A stretch of 64,000 nucleotides of DNA from Parelaphostrongylus tenuis (Eukaryota; Nematoda; Chromadorea; Rhabditida; Metastrongylidae): NCBI GenBank assembly GCA_019055375.1, contig JAHQIW010004459.1, positions 62,001 to 126,000 of the forward strand. Direction: 5' to 3'. This document shows, in pieces, positions 1 to 10,285 of the stretch. The notes beneath the pieces were generated by a model. The model was not told the DNA's origin and made no database searches. It was given only the letters and a program-made list of their open reading frames with translations. Numbering within the stretch: position 1 is the stretch's first letter; every line of letters starts with the position of its first letter. The translations under genes and the position numbers were made by a program.

Positions 1-540
1 GGTCGTACGTTGTTCGCCACGGATGACCATGCTTCAGACGATCAGGCGAGCAGGTGACGATCACTATGAGGGAGGAGGATGCTGGGGTGGGCCGCACACC
101 ACCTCACGCCACACTGAACTCAGTCGAATGGATACTGAAACATAATGTTGAAATGATTTTCGACTTAATTGTATACATACAGATTAACGAAATAAACGAG
201 AAGAGCGAGAAAGAAGTGCCTCAAATCATCACATTAGAAAGGCTAATTTGGTTAAGCAATAGTGATAGTCGTTGCCGTTTATGACGGACAGAAAAGCGAC
301 ATTAGGCTAAGCACGACGATTAACACATTGTGCAAAGGCATAGCTCCAACTACTCCGACATGTGCGCTCATAGTACAAACATCAAAATGTGACGAAAAAC
401 CATGCAGAAAATTCGATGACATTTGGTTGGAAAAAATGATGGTGGTAATTCACAGTAAACACTGAAATGATTCCAATGTGATATACGACTTGACGGTAGA
501 ACTTCTCCCAGAAGATTTATTTTACCGCTTCAATAGCAGT
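1..540. other. Unassigned sequence
   Basis: No gene or repeat is confidently recognised. Short open frames exist on both strands but show no family motif. Bases about 75-125 weakly resemble the tRNA-like head of SINE family C in minus orientation, with a GC-rich stretch reading like its A-box region. That similarity is too short to call. Confidence 0.3.
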
Positions 541-968
541 TAAATGTTATAACATATAGACGTATGTAATTTATATGTACATATATGTGTATGTATATAT
601 TTATATTTGAGGATGTTAATTATGTGCAAGATTCCGACCGAAAAGAATCCGCATAAGGTGATGTTGAATCCGTGGGTGCTCCTCTTTTAACCGTGATGTA
701 GTAACTTGCTAACCCTACGGTGCAGCTGCCACAATTTCTCTGTTAGTGTTAAGATACGGCTACAATACCGCTCGTCTTATGTGATAAGGAATCCTAACAG
801 TTTTATATATATATATTATATAATATGTAAGCAGAATTACACATACATATACAAAAATATGTATATATATGCATGCATGTTGTCTAAATGTATATAAATA
901 GACGTACATGTATGTACACGTATATATCTATATATTATATATAATAATATATATATATATATATATAT
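541..968. repeat. AT-rich low-complexity and (TA)n tracts
   Basis: The stretch is dominated by TATA/TATG runs, with a clean TA dinucleotide tract near 945-968. It has no coding character. Confidence 0.6.
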
Positions 969-1950
969 CATTCAATATCTGTCAGCTACTGGGTTACTGC
1001 CGATATATGCTTACCAGATCGAAGCCGTTAATGGTTGATTGCTGATAACTTCGATACCTTGTGTCGCACAAGAAGTGGCAGCAGAACAGGAAGCACAATG
1101 TGCAGTGGCTAGCACGTACCCCGAGACATAGTGAGACAGACTTCTAACTCTCACCCGGGTTCAAAGTTTCGCATATTACATCTCGCTATCACTCAACATA
1201 ATTCCAAAAATTGCAGAGGTGTAGATCAACAGAGTAGGATAAATCTACAGCCAAAGTGCGACTTACGCTACTTTTATAACGAGGTATTGCTCACAGAAAA
1301 ATTGGGTCATGTCCCTTTTGTTTTTAAGAAAGTAACGGTCATCTACAAAGGTGTGTTTTTAAGAATGACATAGGAAATAAGATATACAAAAATACAAAGA
1401 AGAAATCACGTTAAGTTAGCACTGCATTGACGACCATCGGCTTGATGATAACGATGCAACTTTAATAGTCGCTACATGGTTTTTCAGAAAAGAATGCCAC
1501 CAGTGCACTTTACAATTTCCGCTCCATTTATTAGAAGACATAAATGACGTTATGTTTCAAAAACAAGAGAATTTCGACGACAGGAAATTACAATCTCGAA
1601 TGAAGGACTCAGTCCCATGAATGAGATTTCAACAAATCAATCAAGAACCTACAGCATGATTAATCCTCTTTACATAATTCTGAAATTCTACCACGAGCTC
1701 ATGTCAACTGCCGAGAAATTACTGAGGATCACAACGCACGAGAAGTTGGGAACTTAACAGATGAGCAGGAGAGATATCAACATGGAAATATGTTTTCAAA
1801 TGAATCTGAGTTTTCCAAAGTAAAACTGCCAAAACCGACTATCTAATTACCTCGGTGATGATCAGAATCAGTGATTGTTTACATAGTACTTTTTTGTTAT
1901 CGGACCGGCATTCATAAAGATAAACGTTTTGCTGAACAAATGATTTCCAC
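969..1950. other. Unassigned AT-rich sequence
   Basis: I see nothing recognisable here. Open frames are short and lack motifs. Confidence 0.3.
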
Positions 1951-2400
1951 TATACTCTTAGTGACCATTCGGAAGCTTAAATCTCGAAGAACTCCAAAAT
2001 TTACTTTTTCTTAGTAACGTCTTTTTACAGAGGCCGCAGCAAAGATGACATTGTGTATGTCACACGCCGTCCGCGCATTATCGCGTTTACCATTTCACAT
2101 GACAGAGCTCTTTTTCTGGACTAACAAAAATCACTATATTTTTTTTTTTGAAAAAACTTTTCAGCGCTGATGCGCAGAAAACAGATTTGTGGTTTCACAT
2201 ACGCGTATTTCAAGCAGGATCGAATTCTATAGCTATCAGTAAGTTTAACATTCCATTACCATTCGACAGCTTAAGTTTCGGCGACTCCACTATACTAATA
2301 TGTTTGTTCTCTGAAAAAAAAAACCGTCTTAATGCACTGTAACAAGGAAGATGAGATTGAGCTCTCAAAAACGATGCGTATTTCTCGTAGAATGAGGAGT
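1951..2400. repeat. Interspersed repeat family E, diverged copies
   Basis: Two degenerate units share the family signature. This is a 'cattcgatagctta'-like block, then roughly 60 bp on a block equivalent to 'ctttttacagcgctgta', read here in reverse order. The same pair of blocks recurs throughout the window (see the 507-bp palindrome at 7510-8016, the clearest member). No coding capacity is seen, so the copies are probably non-autonomous DNA transposon relics. Confidence 0.45.
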
Positions 2401-3282
2401 GTGAGCGGCTGTGAGTCGATAATGCGATCAATTGATTGTGCATCACAACTTAGATTATGTTTTGTGATTTTCGTTATTGGGCTACGGTTTTTTCTCAGTT
2501 TAACAGAAAACTTGACAAAGTGATATAGTCAAGATCTTCATGAATTTTATACATGTTTCATGTGCTTTTCGTGTATAGGCTTAGGGTTGATAGCGGGTTC
2601 ATTTGGCAAAATAAAGTGAAAATACAATGCCTACATACACAAAGCAACAGGGGAGAGTTTCTTCTACAATTCCAATGCAAAAACACAGAAATCTCTACGA
2701 AATGGAGGAAAATTCTTGAATAATAGCAAAAATCCTAGCAAAACGCACAAGTCTGAGAGAATAATTCATTTTTCTTGCTACAGCGACGTGAAAAGGTCTT
2801 TGTAGAGACATTCTGACAGCATATTTCAAGTCTTTCATGTTGGCACTTTTAGTGCTAGGCGTATGTTTCGGCTTCTTGGTCTTATCAGTAGCACGGCGTC
2901 TTTCGGTTCGCTCAGATCCTTGTAAGGAAGTAATACCCCACATAAGAGAGAATCGAAGCCGAATTAGTTACCACTGTCTGTAAAGTGAAAATATCACCCT
3001 ACACTGCAGTGACAACAAATCGCTGCATGTGAATATTTAAGGGTATCTTCTCTCACAAGCGCAATAGCTGAACCAAAAGGTTACGTGCTGGTGATGAGGC
3101 CAAAACGCCGAAGACGTACGTCTAGCACTAAAAGCACCCTAACAGACCCATTAACAAGCTTATTATATACTGTAAAATTATTAAACCTTGAGCGAGGTCT
3201 TGAAAAACATGAAATATAAAGGTACTAGATAGATACATATTCAACTTTCCGAGATTATGCTATCAAAGGTTACTATTGGGTA
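2401..3282. other. Unassigned sequence
   Basis: No convincing gene. A minus-strand open frame at 2695-2943 is stop-free for 82 codons but has no recognisable motif and typical AT-rich composition. I treat it as chance. Confidence 0.3.
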
Positions 3283-4244
3283 TTCTCATAAGTTTTAAGC
3301 ACTAGAACAATAAACACCCAATTTAAAACAAACATAGGCTGTGCTCAGCATCTTTCGAGACCGAAAAGGACCGATTCAATCGAACTTGCTGCCAGTCGTA
3401 GTGACGATCAACGCCAAGCCTTACTGTGGGCACCTAGATCGCTGTAATCGGGCCTGTCACCTCTACGTCATCGCAATCTCATCTGCTCCAAAAGAACGCA
3501 AGGCTGCATGTCGCCAAGTTAACAATTAGGAAGGGAAATCTTGTACTAACTAAGCCAAGGGTTTTATCTGAACTTTCTTCCAACACGGAGAAAAAGTTCT
3601 CAATTGAATAACAAGTTGCCACCCATATATCTAACTAGTCAGCCTATTGATCGATCGCCATGCCCCCTTCCCCCGCCAGGTTGTAGATTAGCCGGTAAGC
3701 AAGCGCAGCGAACATATGATACTCCGATCTTATTTTACCTACTACACTTAAATGAAACAGTTTTTCCAAAAAGCGAGCATAGCGTCAGAATGATTAAAAC
3801 TTACGCGATCGAATGATCACTAATGCTCTTGAAAAGAGCTCTGTCCGGCGAGGTGTGAAAACAAATGTTCTCTTCCTCGAATAGTGTTAACTGAAGAGCT
3901 TTTCCGAAAAGCAAACACAACTTGAGTTTTTCGAGACTTGTGCTATTGAAAAGATACTATTAGTTTTTGCTCAGCGAAAGCGAGCTAGAACAAAAAACGC
4001 ATGGGTGTGTGTGAAACATAATTTTCATTCTGGATGATACAGCGCTGTAAAAAGACTTTTTCAAAAATCGGCTACGCAGGGACACTATTCAGAAATTTGA
4101 GCCTTAGATTGATTACCAACACTCTGTTAAAAAGTTCTTATCCAGTGAAAGCATAAGCTTGGTAAAAAATTCCCTCTTAAACAAAAAGACCACTTCTGGT
4201 TAATAAATTTGGTGTTTATCTACTCAGTACAAAACTTATGAGGA
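3283..4244 (+). mobile_element. Decayed mariner-type transposon with inverted ends
   Basis: The two ends are imperfect inverted repeats of about 42 bp (3283-3323 and 4203-4244). They contain 'cataagttttaagcac' and 'aataaacac' on the left and their complements on the right. Inside, about 3341-3500 translates to a fragment of a mariner transposase catalytic region: 'DRKGPIQSNLLP', then 'TINAKPYCGHLDR'. In the family these precede the second catalytic aspartate. The rest of the transposase is missing and 3700-4180 is filled with repeat family E. The same terminal sequence bounds the MITE at 17376-17924, so the two belong to one family. Non-functional. Confidence 0.65.
3341..3529 (+). pseudogene. 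Mariner transposase fragment (middle of the DDE domain)
   Basis: About 60 codons survive. The order 'RDRKGPI' followed some 15 residues later by 'INAKPYCGHLDR' is characteristic of mariner transposases (family knowledge). The fragment lies just inside the left inverted repeat, so the N-terminal DNA-binding half has been deleted. After 'NRA' the frame diverges and no 'QDNA' catalytic motif follows. It cannot encode an active protein. Confidence 0.6.
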
Positions 4245-4700
4245 CACTTGACAAGAGTCTAAAGGAAAAGCTGCCGTGAATTTTATTTTCCTGCTACAGC
4301 GCTGCAAGGAGGAAAATGTCCAAGATTTACGCTATCTAATGGTTAGTGATAATTCAGGAGTGAAAAGCTCTGTCCAGCAAAATATAAGCTCGATGATGCG
4401 CGACGCGTTGCGAAGCAGAATGTTATTTATAGTGCTGCAGCGCTGTACGAAGGCTTTTCTGATAATCAAAATTGCCCAGATTTGAACTTTCTGATGAATA
4501 CTAATAGCCCAGTAAAAAGTTCTTGTCCAGGAAAAGAGGTTCTTTCAAAAATGCTGGTCCGACAACGAAAAAAGTTCCTTCTTGAATAATGGTCGAAACG
4601 ACAGTATGTTTTGAAAGAGTTTAAAAGTCCAGAGTTTTTTAACCAGTTTTCAATGTAGGCTGAGCAGCTGCCAACTCCAACGAAGGAGTTAAAGACATTA
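4245..4700. repeat. Interspersed repeat family E, copies
   Basis: Units with 'ctgctacagcgctg' (about 4292) and 'gctgcagcgctgta' (about 4434) are each followed by A-rich sequence. The 'aatgg' type end appears near 4590. Same family as the palindrome at 7510-8016, but diverged and rearranged. Confidence 0.5.
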
Positions 4701-5456
4701 TTATTTTCACCAAAGGAGATCTAGTCTGTTCATTCGCTTCGATGGTCACTGCATTTCGTTGGGATTGTCATCGAAAGAGCAAGAGACAATTTTACAAAAT
4801 TCAAGGTACCTCGATTCCAGGATACTTGGACGGCCCGTCTTCACTAGCAGTGCGAGCCGCGTCATAGTTTACATTCGTTTCTCGCGCGATCGTAGTTCAT
4901 AACCATGATCTGTTTCGAACTTCGAATTTCAAAATACCGCAGTTTTCTAGAGAAAAAGTACGAGTATCTTAATGGCAGTTCTTCGCAAATTTTAAATAAT
5001 TTTGATGCCATAAACAAGATCAACTAATGAGATAATCTCGAGATATTTTAGAGTTCAAAGCTGCAGCTATCTCAGTACGTTGAATTGTAATGATACATAT
5101 TTTCTATCGCGAATGCGATAGATAAAGTTTCATGACTTTGGGTTTACAACAGGGGAAAGATTTTGCTCGATGTGTTTTGAAATGAAGTTTTAGATCTAAT
5201 TATAAATATCGTTTAGATTGAAGACATTCAGTGTAAACGAAGTATTCTAGGAGAGTTGGCACTTTTTCGCAGTAAATACTCGCAATACCAGTTGGTTTTA
5301 GTCATCGAGTTGTCAATGAGTGGACGGACGGATGAAAATATCTACGCAAATTACGCAACAATGAATGATCAGCTGCAGTTGTTAACGACTATCTGAAAAT
5401 GTTGACTGGAATAGAGGACATTCACTTTTTCGATCGACTCACAGTTGACCTTATTT
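4701..5456. other. Unassigned AT-rich sequence
   Basis: No gene or repeat recognised. Confidence 0.3.
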
Positions 5457-5762
5457 AAAGGATAAAAAGTATAGAGCTCTCGGCGTTGATCAATCCCTGA
5501 GAGATGCGTCATTCATTCGTCTTCAACTTTTAACTTCGTTTGAGGTGATTAAGGAATATCTGGCCTTTACAATGACTCGCGGAGGCCTCCCGCTGAACCG
5601 AGTCAGTGCTGCTTATCCTCTCAGACAGGTCTGAGACCTGCCTGGTACCAATTTACCCACCGCGGAGGGATGGATGGCTTGGTGAGTCACGAGCACGAGA
5701 TCGAATCATCGACCTCGTGTGCGACGCAGAGCACCTCTAACCACTGCGCCATATGCGCTCTT
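5457..5762 (-). mobile_element. tRNA-derived SINE, family A (copy 1)
   Basis: A roughly 300-bp element nearly identical to the ones at 30598-30898 and 45838-46140. Read on the minus strand it begins with a tRNA-like head. There is an A-box-like 'tggcgcagtggttagagg' and a B-box-like 'gattcgatctcg', the RNA polymerase III promoter layout. A unique body follows, ending in a 'ggataaa'-type tail. It has no coding capacity and would depend on the reverse transcriptase of a LINE, of which RTE is the one seen in this window (inference). Imperfect flanking repeats (ttgaccttattta / ttgatctttttta) suggest a target-site duplication. Confidence 0.85.
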
Positions 5763-6322
5763 GATCTTTTTTATCGAATCAAAATCAGTTAGAATAGAGT
5801 AATCGCAAAAATTCACGTTGTTGAATAGAATAAAAAATGATTGAAGAAGAGCTGAAATCCGCATCGAAGTGAGCGAGTCCGAAAATTCCTGCCACAAGAA
5901 ATCGATTTCTTGCCATAAAGAAGAGAAAGCGTAGCGAAAACCAAAGTTCAGTAAAATGGTATCTAAGAGAAATTCGCTAATTTCACGACAAAATCACGTG
6001 GAGGTGAAATCAAAAAAAGAAGACTGGCCCTGGATTTTTCCGGAACAAACAGATATGCATTATAGAATGCTGAGAAGAGAATCAATAACAATGCAACAGA
6101 TAGCTATCGATTGGAAATAAGGAAACGCTAAGATAAAGATCTCTATAGGGTTTGATCTATGTGCGTCATCACGTTTTATTCGCTTGTTGTTTTCATTGTG
6201 ACGTGTGATGAAATGTGGATTCTGTAAGACAACCGAGTACATTTACCCCAACGGCCAAATAGGGACGGAAGGCTGAAGCACCTCCTCCGCGAGAGAGAAT
6301 CCTATATTTTTTTTACCATAAT
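5763..6322. other. Unassigned sequence
   Basis: Nothing recognised between the two SINEs. Confidence 0.3.
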
Positions 6323-6451
6323 GTATTTCGGCGCAATGGGTTAGAGGACGTGCTCCCGGATAGAGACGTGGGTTCGAGTCCTACTGACGCGGAAGATTTG
6401 CACATCACTGAATCACTGGGTTTATTTGTAGCATCATAATACCGCAAAAAA
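6323..6451 (+). mobile_element. tRNA-derived SINE, family B (copy 1)
   Basis: A tRNA-like head on the plus strand carries an A-box-like 'tcggcgcaatgggttag' and a good B-box 'gggttcgagtcc'. A short body with 'tgcacatcactgaatca' follows and ends at 'catcataataccgc'. The same body and tail recur, usually inverted, at 10158, 35728, 57110 and 59935. The copies are short (about 120-130 bp) and non-coding. Confidence 0.7.
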
Positions 6452-6479
6452 CGGTTGAATAAAGATTTCTGTCTGATCA

Positions 6480-6560
6480 CATAATGCAGTTTATTTTTTT
6501 TTGTTTTTTTAGTTGTTTTTTTTTAGTTTTTTTTTTCTTTTTAGATTTTATAATAGTTTG
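6480..6560. repeat. T-rich low-complexity tract
   Basis: Interrupted poly-T runs follow the SINE B copy. They may descend from its tail, although the base is T rather than A on the SINE's sense strand. Confidence 0.5.
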
Positions 6561-6747
6561 TTAGTTTTAAAACACAGTAGGTTTTCTCAGTAGGTTTTCT
6601 GAATTTCACATTTTTAAACACTTCCTAAGTATTTATTATTCAATATTTATCACTAATTGTATTAGTTTTTGATAGCTGTTACATAACTGATAATCATTAT
6701 TTGAGCCACGCATGTCAGTGATCTGTCAATGAGGGCTGACTTATAGA

Positions 6748-6790
6748 GCCCGATACACGTGTTTCGATCTTGCGATCTCGTCAGTCGGGC
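6748..6790 (-). ncRNA. Type I hammerhead ribozyme (inverted arm of copy 1)
   Basis: Read on the minus strand the 43 nt give stem I 5' strand GCCCGA, core CUGACGA, stem II GAUC with loop GCAA, core GAAA, a two-pair stem III (AC/GU, loop ACGU), cleavage triplet GUA and stem I 3' strand UCGGGC. All six stem I pairs and four stem II pairs are Watson-Crick, and every conserved core base is present. Predicted cleavage follows the A at 6754. The very short stem III, with its self-complementary ACACGUGU, is typical of animal hammerheads that work best as dimers. It is identical in sequence to the motif at 7111. Confidence 0.92.
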
Positions 6791-7110
6791 AGTTGCCCTT
6801 TCTCGTCTTTTGCTAATCTCTGTGGGTGCTCCAGTCCCCACAATAAGAGTTAACGACGACGTACGTTTTACACTTTATGTCCAGTGAAGAACTCTCAGGC
6901 ATATTGAAATTTGAGCTGTGGTCTTAAGAAAACACTCGAAATGAAAGATATGTTATATTAAATATACTAGCCACGAGCATTCGAGTGTACAACACTCTGT
7001 GTTTGGTGAGTTCTTCACTGGACATAGAGTGTAAAACGTACGTCGTCGCTAACTCTTATTGTGGGGACTGGAGCACCCACAGAGATTAGCAAAAGACGAG
7101 AAGGGCAACT

Positions 7111-7153
7111 GCCCGACTGACGAGATCGCAAGATCGAAACACGTGTATCGGGC
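7111..7153 (+). ncRNA. Type I hammerhead ribozyme (direct unit of copy 1)
   Basis: Segments in order are GCCCGA, CUGACGA, GAUC-GCAA-GAUC, GAAAC, ACGU, GUA and UCGGGC. The core is complete and both stems pair perfectly. Outside the 43 nt, AGGGC (7101-7106 region) can pair with GCCCU (about 7165-7169). This extends stem I across an internal loop, the element that in natural hammerheads docks with the stem II loop. Predicted cleavage lies after position 7147. Only one plus-strand ribozyme remains in this copy, so it could cut a transcript but not excise a monomer. Confidence 0.93.
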
Positions 7154-7279
7154 TCTATAAGTCAGCCCTCATTGACAGACCACTGACATGCGTGGCTCAA
7201 ATAATGATTATCAGGCATGTTGAATTTTGAGCTGTGGTCTTAAGAAAACACTCGAAATGAAAGATATGTTACATAACTG

Positions 7280-7509
7280 TGAGATGGAATCCTTTTATAC
7301 GACTTATCGTCTTGGTGAAGCTATTGCACTATAGATTATTGAGGTCAGAAATGCACCAAGAAATACAACAGCTATTACCACCTTCATCACTTCGGAAGAA
7401 ATCCATTCTATTGCATGATTAAGCCTAACTACTCGTCGAACAAATAAAACTACGAAATTCGAAACACTGGACAAGAACTTTTATCATAGTTTCATTCGAA
7501 GTGCTGTAT
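7280..7509. other. Unassigned sequence
   Basis: Nothing recognised between the retrozyme and the palindromic element. Confidence 0.3.
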
Positions 7510-8016
7510 TTGTCCATTATGAGGTGACAAATGAAAGACCCATTTCATTTGCTGGGCAGCAACTCTTCATGGGAGTATTAGCAATCATTCGAAAGCTTAG
7601 AGTTTGGCTACAGCCACCCGTTGCCTGTTTTCGAAAAGACCCTTTCATAACGCGCTCGAAAATCCACACAATACTATGTTTTAGACACGCATGTTCCTTG
7701 CCGGACAGAGCCCTTCTTTGGACTATTAGTAATAGACGGAAAGCGTAATTGTTGCTGATTTGGAATGATTTGGAATCAGTAACGATTACGCTATTGAAAG
7801 ATCACTAATAGTCCAAAGAAAGAGCTCTGTCTGGCAAAAAATATGCGCATACTGGAACGCAAGGAATTTCTTTCCGTCAAAAAAGACTATTTCAAAAATC
7901 GGTCATGTGGTGCTTTAGCCAAAACCCTAAGCTTTTGAATGATCACTAACATTCCTATGAAAAGTCCTGCCCAGCGAATAAGATCGGTTCTTCATATGTT
8001 GTCTCATAATGGACAA
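7510..8016. mobile_element. 507-bp palindromic element (repeat family E, type copy)
   Basis: The whole interval folds on itself about a midpoint near 7763. The left end 'ttgtccattatgag' matches the complement of the right end exactly. Arms of about 250 bp stay alignable throughout, for example 'cggacagagcccttctttgg' against its counterpart after 7800. There is no transposase. The form fits a fold-back MITE of a DNA transposon. Many shorter, diverged relatives occur in the window, recognisable by 'actattagtaatcattcga' and 'tacagcgctgtaaaaagg'. No target duplication could be settled, so superfamily is open. Confidence 0.7.
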
Positions 8017-8062
8017 GTGTTCAATGTGCTCATCATAATTCTGGCTGGTAGACTGGTAAAGA

Positions 8063-8275
8063 AACCGATAGACCAGAGCCGTTACCGACTGGATTGTTCG
8101 GGATGTCAAGCGCACCGAAAAAGACCACCGACTCAATGGTCCGACTGCTCGACGAATTCCTGGAGCGAGGAGTACCCACTGGGCTACATTTACACGAAAA
8201 AGGGGAGTGTTGCCGGTGTCCGCTCGAGATACTCGACAATCAATGAAACGACAGGTGATACAGGTGAATAAAATT
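8063..8275 (+). pseudogene. RTE retrotransposon 3'-end fragment
   Basis: Aligned by eye to the better copy at 57540-58236, this scrap covers the region from 'gccgttaccgactggatt' to the terminal 'acaggtga'. It carries an internal deletion of roughly 50 bp and several frameshifts. It is the C-terminal tail downstream of the reverse transcriptase domain, immediately next to the palindrome. Non-functional. Confidence 0.75.
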
Positions 8276-8673
8276 ATATTGTGGCATCAGAGCATATCAC
8301 GATAACAACGATGACGACGAAGCTGAGCACAGCAAATAAATCTATAGATACGCGAGCAAATAGCCTTGTTCCGTGTCAAAACGCATCCATTGAGTGGACT
8401 CGGTGATAACTACTGCAATTGAGATAGCACAGTATGCACAGCGTTTCGGATGTACCACTTAATCGGCTCACATTACTCACTGATCTAAAAGTTATCCGTT
8501 TTCTACCACAAACCATCGAGATCACAACACACCAAACTAATAAAGCGGAAAAGCGTTTTGCGTTTACCAATCCCCACGGGATGCGCCATATATCCGACTC
8601 TACTCCATTAACTATTGCAGCGTGAATGAATGCTTACTCGGGGTACACATCTATTTGCTGCGGCTCACTTATT
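8276..8673. other. Unassigned sequence
   Basis: No feature recognised. Confidence 0.3.
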
Positions 8674-9830
8674 TACAGGGTGCGCAAAATATTCTGATAA
8701 TTTTGTAAACTGTTAATTTTAGCATTAATAGAAACTCTGCTAATAATTTTACTGAATTATTTGTTCAATTCTGATCTAGAATCTGCAAATTTATTTGTCT
8801 ATTTTCAGGTGTGCTCAAGTTATGGATTGTAAAAATCAACATATCGCAGTAATTGAGTTGTACAAAACGGGAACGAAAACAGCCGACATTGTCAAAATCG
8901 ACAGTTTCAAACCAACAAGTGTCTACACAGCTACAAGACATCTCAGAGAGAATGGAGGAATTGAGGACCGTCCTTGGAATCGTCGTCCAACCACCTTGTC
9001 TACTCCGGAGAACATTTAGAAGATCAGTTGCCAATTTCAACGAAATCTGGAGTGTTTGAAGCGCAAAATGGCTCGAGAAATTCGGGATGTGAGAGTGCAG
9101 CGTCCGAAACACTGTGAAAATAAGTTGAAGCTATGCACTTACAAGATAACTCGTGTTCAGTTTCTGGGACAAAAAGATGGAAGAAAAACTGCTTTCAGAG
9201 GCTCGTTGAATGATTCGTTTGATAGCTGTCACTCGTTTGTCAGAAGTTGCTTTCTACGAATGAGAAGATATTTATGGTCGAACTACTCCTATCGACGTCA
9301 AACTTTCAATAAGGGTCAGTAGAAGTTCGCGGTAGCAAAAAACATGGATCGCAGTCATTTTCCGGCCTCTGTGATGGTCTGGTCCGGCATTTGCGTCACC
9401 GAAAGGACGTCGTTGGTCTTTATCAACAAAACGTCAAAATCAATGCTGCCAACTGTCAGCAGCAAGTTTTGCGGGGCGTTCTGAAGCCTTGGAGTACGCA
9501 ACACTTTGGTACAGACGGACTTGCTCTACAGCAGGACTGGGATCCTTTGAATTCAACCTGCTCAACGATTGCCATCTCTCAAGAGCTGTTTCCAGACTTT
9601 TCGGGTAAGGATATTTGGCCGTCAAACTCGCTGGAGCTCAACCTAGTCAATTATTCCGTAATCCATACTGAGGGAGGAAGTCTCAACTATTCGCCACATC
9701 AGCGTAAACGCGCTTGCGACGAAATTACGGTGAAAACATATAAAAGCATAGTTGAAAATTTTCGCAATGACTTCGCAAGAGCAGGCCAAAGGGGCGATTT
9801 TGAGAATTTATAGTAAACTTTTTTTTGCTA
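8674..9830 (+). pseudogene. maT-like (Tc1/mariner superfamily) transposase pseudogene
   Basis: Order of motifs: an HTH start 'AVIELYKTGTKTADIVK' (about 8850), 'GGIEDRPWNRRPTTLSTPEN' (about 8955), 'KNKLKL'-like and 'ITRVQFLGQKDGRK' (about 9150), a catalytic block read as 'TNEKIFMVE' near 9255, and 'VKINAANCQQQVLRGVLKPW' (about 9430). Then come 'LQQD' (Asp near 9535) and 'WPSNSLELNLVNYSV' (about 9615), with the C-terminus near 9810. Family knowledge puts Asp in the first and third boxes ('SDEK', 'PDLN'). Here they read Asn and Glu, so at least two of the three metal ligands are lost. Several frameshifts and one in-frame stop are present. A 'tacagggtgcgcaaaa' at 8674 resembles a left terminal repeat; no matching right end was found. 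Confidence 0.8.
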
Positions 9831-10157
9831 CTGTTATAACTGTTGACCTATTAAACGTAGTTATTCCTTCATCTGGAAGGATTCATTTGTTTATGCAGTA
9901 TTTTTTTTTTTTGCTGTTATGTGTCAAAATTGATATTATGGTCATTCCAAACGTTCTGCATCTGTCCCAGCTCCGGAAAAATAATGTTTGATTGGGACAG
10001 TGTGCGTAATAGAATGAACGCTATGTGTATTAGGGCACCTTTGAGCTGCTACAAATATCTAACCAAGTTACTATTTCCCTTGCTTTCTTACTGTGAACGC
10101 CTTACAGTCTTGGATGATCAAATCGATTTCTTTTTATTTGACCGCTTTTAGCTGTGA
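9831..10157. other. Unassigned T-rich sequence after the transposase
   Basis: Probably the decayed 3' part of the maT-like element. No inverted terminal repeat or gene is seen. Confidence 0.3.
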
Positions 10158-10285
10158 AATGATGTTACAGATATACCCAGTGATACAGAGTGATGTGCAA
10201 AACTTTCTGCATCAGTTGGGACTCGAACCCGCATCTTGCTCTATCCGAGAGCGCGTGCTGTGACACGTCGCAGTGATGACAGTCT
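10158..10285 (-). mobile_element. tRNA-derived SINE, family B (copy 2)
   Basis: Minus-strand copy. B-box complement 'ggactcgaacccg' is near 10218. The body and tail block 'gatgttacagatatacccag' lies at its left end, matching the complement of the tail in copy 1. The A-box region is degraded. Confidence 0.65.

Larger units (their letters stand above)
6690..7266 (+). mobile_element. Hammerhead retrozyme-type element, copy 1 (fold-back form)
   Basis: The 577-bp insertion is bounded by a perfect 13-bp direct repeat, tgttacataactg, at 6677-6689 and 7267-7279. It consists of a direct block (about 6897-7266) preceded by an inverted partial copy. Arms 6690-6894 and 7008-7211 are near-perfect reverse complements of about 205 bp. 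In the direct block the sequence starting 'aggcatattgaaatttg' (6897) recurs at 7212, giving a unit length of 315 bp. Each arm carries an intact hammerhead ribozyme motif, one per strand. No protein is encoded. The size, tandem unit, ribozymes and long target duplication match the non-autonomous animal retrozymes (family knowledge). The mobilising enzyme is unknown. Confidence 0.85.

Noticed and set aside
6323..6400. Genuine tRNA gene
   Set aside because: A- and B-box are present but the acceptor stem and anticodon arm do not fold. The same sequence recurs with a shared body and tail, so it is a SINE.
6690..7266. Ordinary palindromic MITE of a DNA transposon
   Set aside because: Target duplication is 13 bp, the repeat unit is tandem-like, and hammerhead cores are conserved. 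These features fit a retrozyme better.
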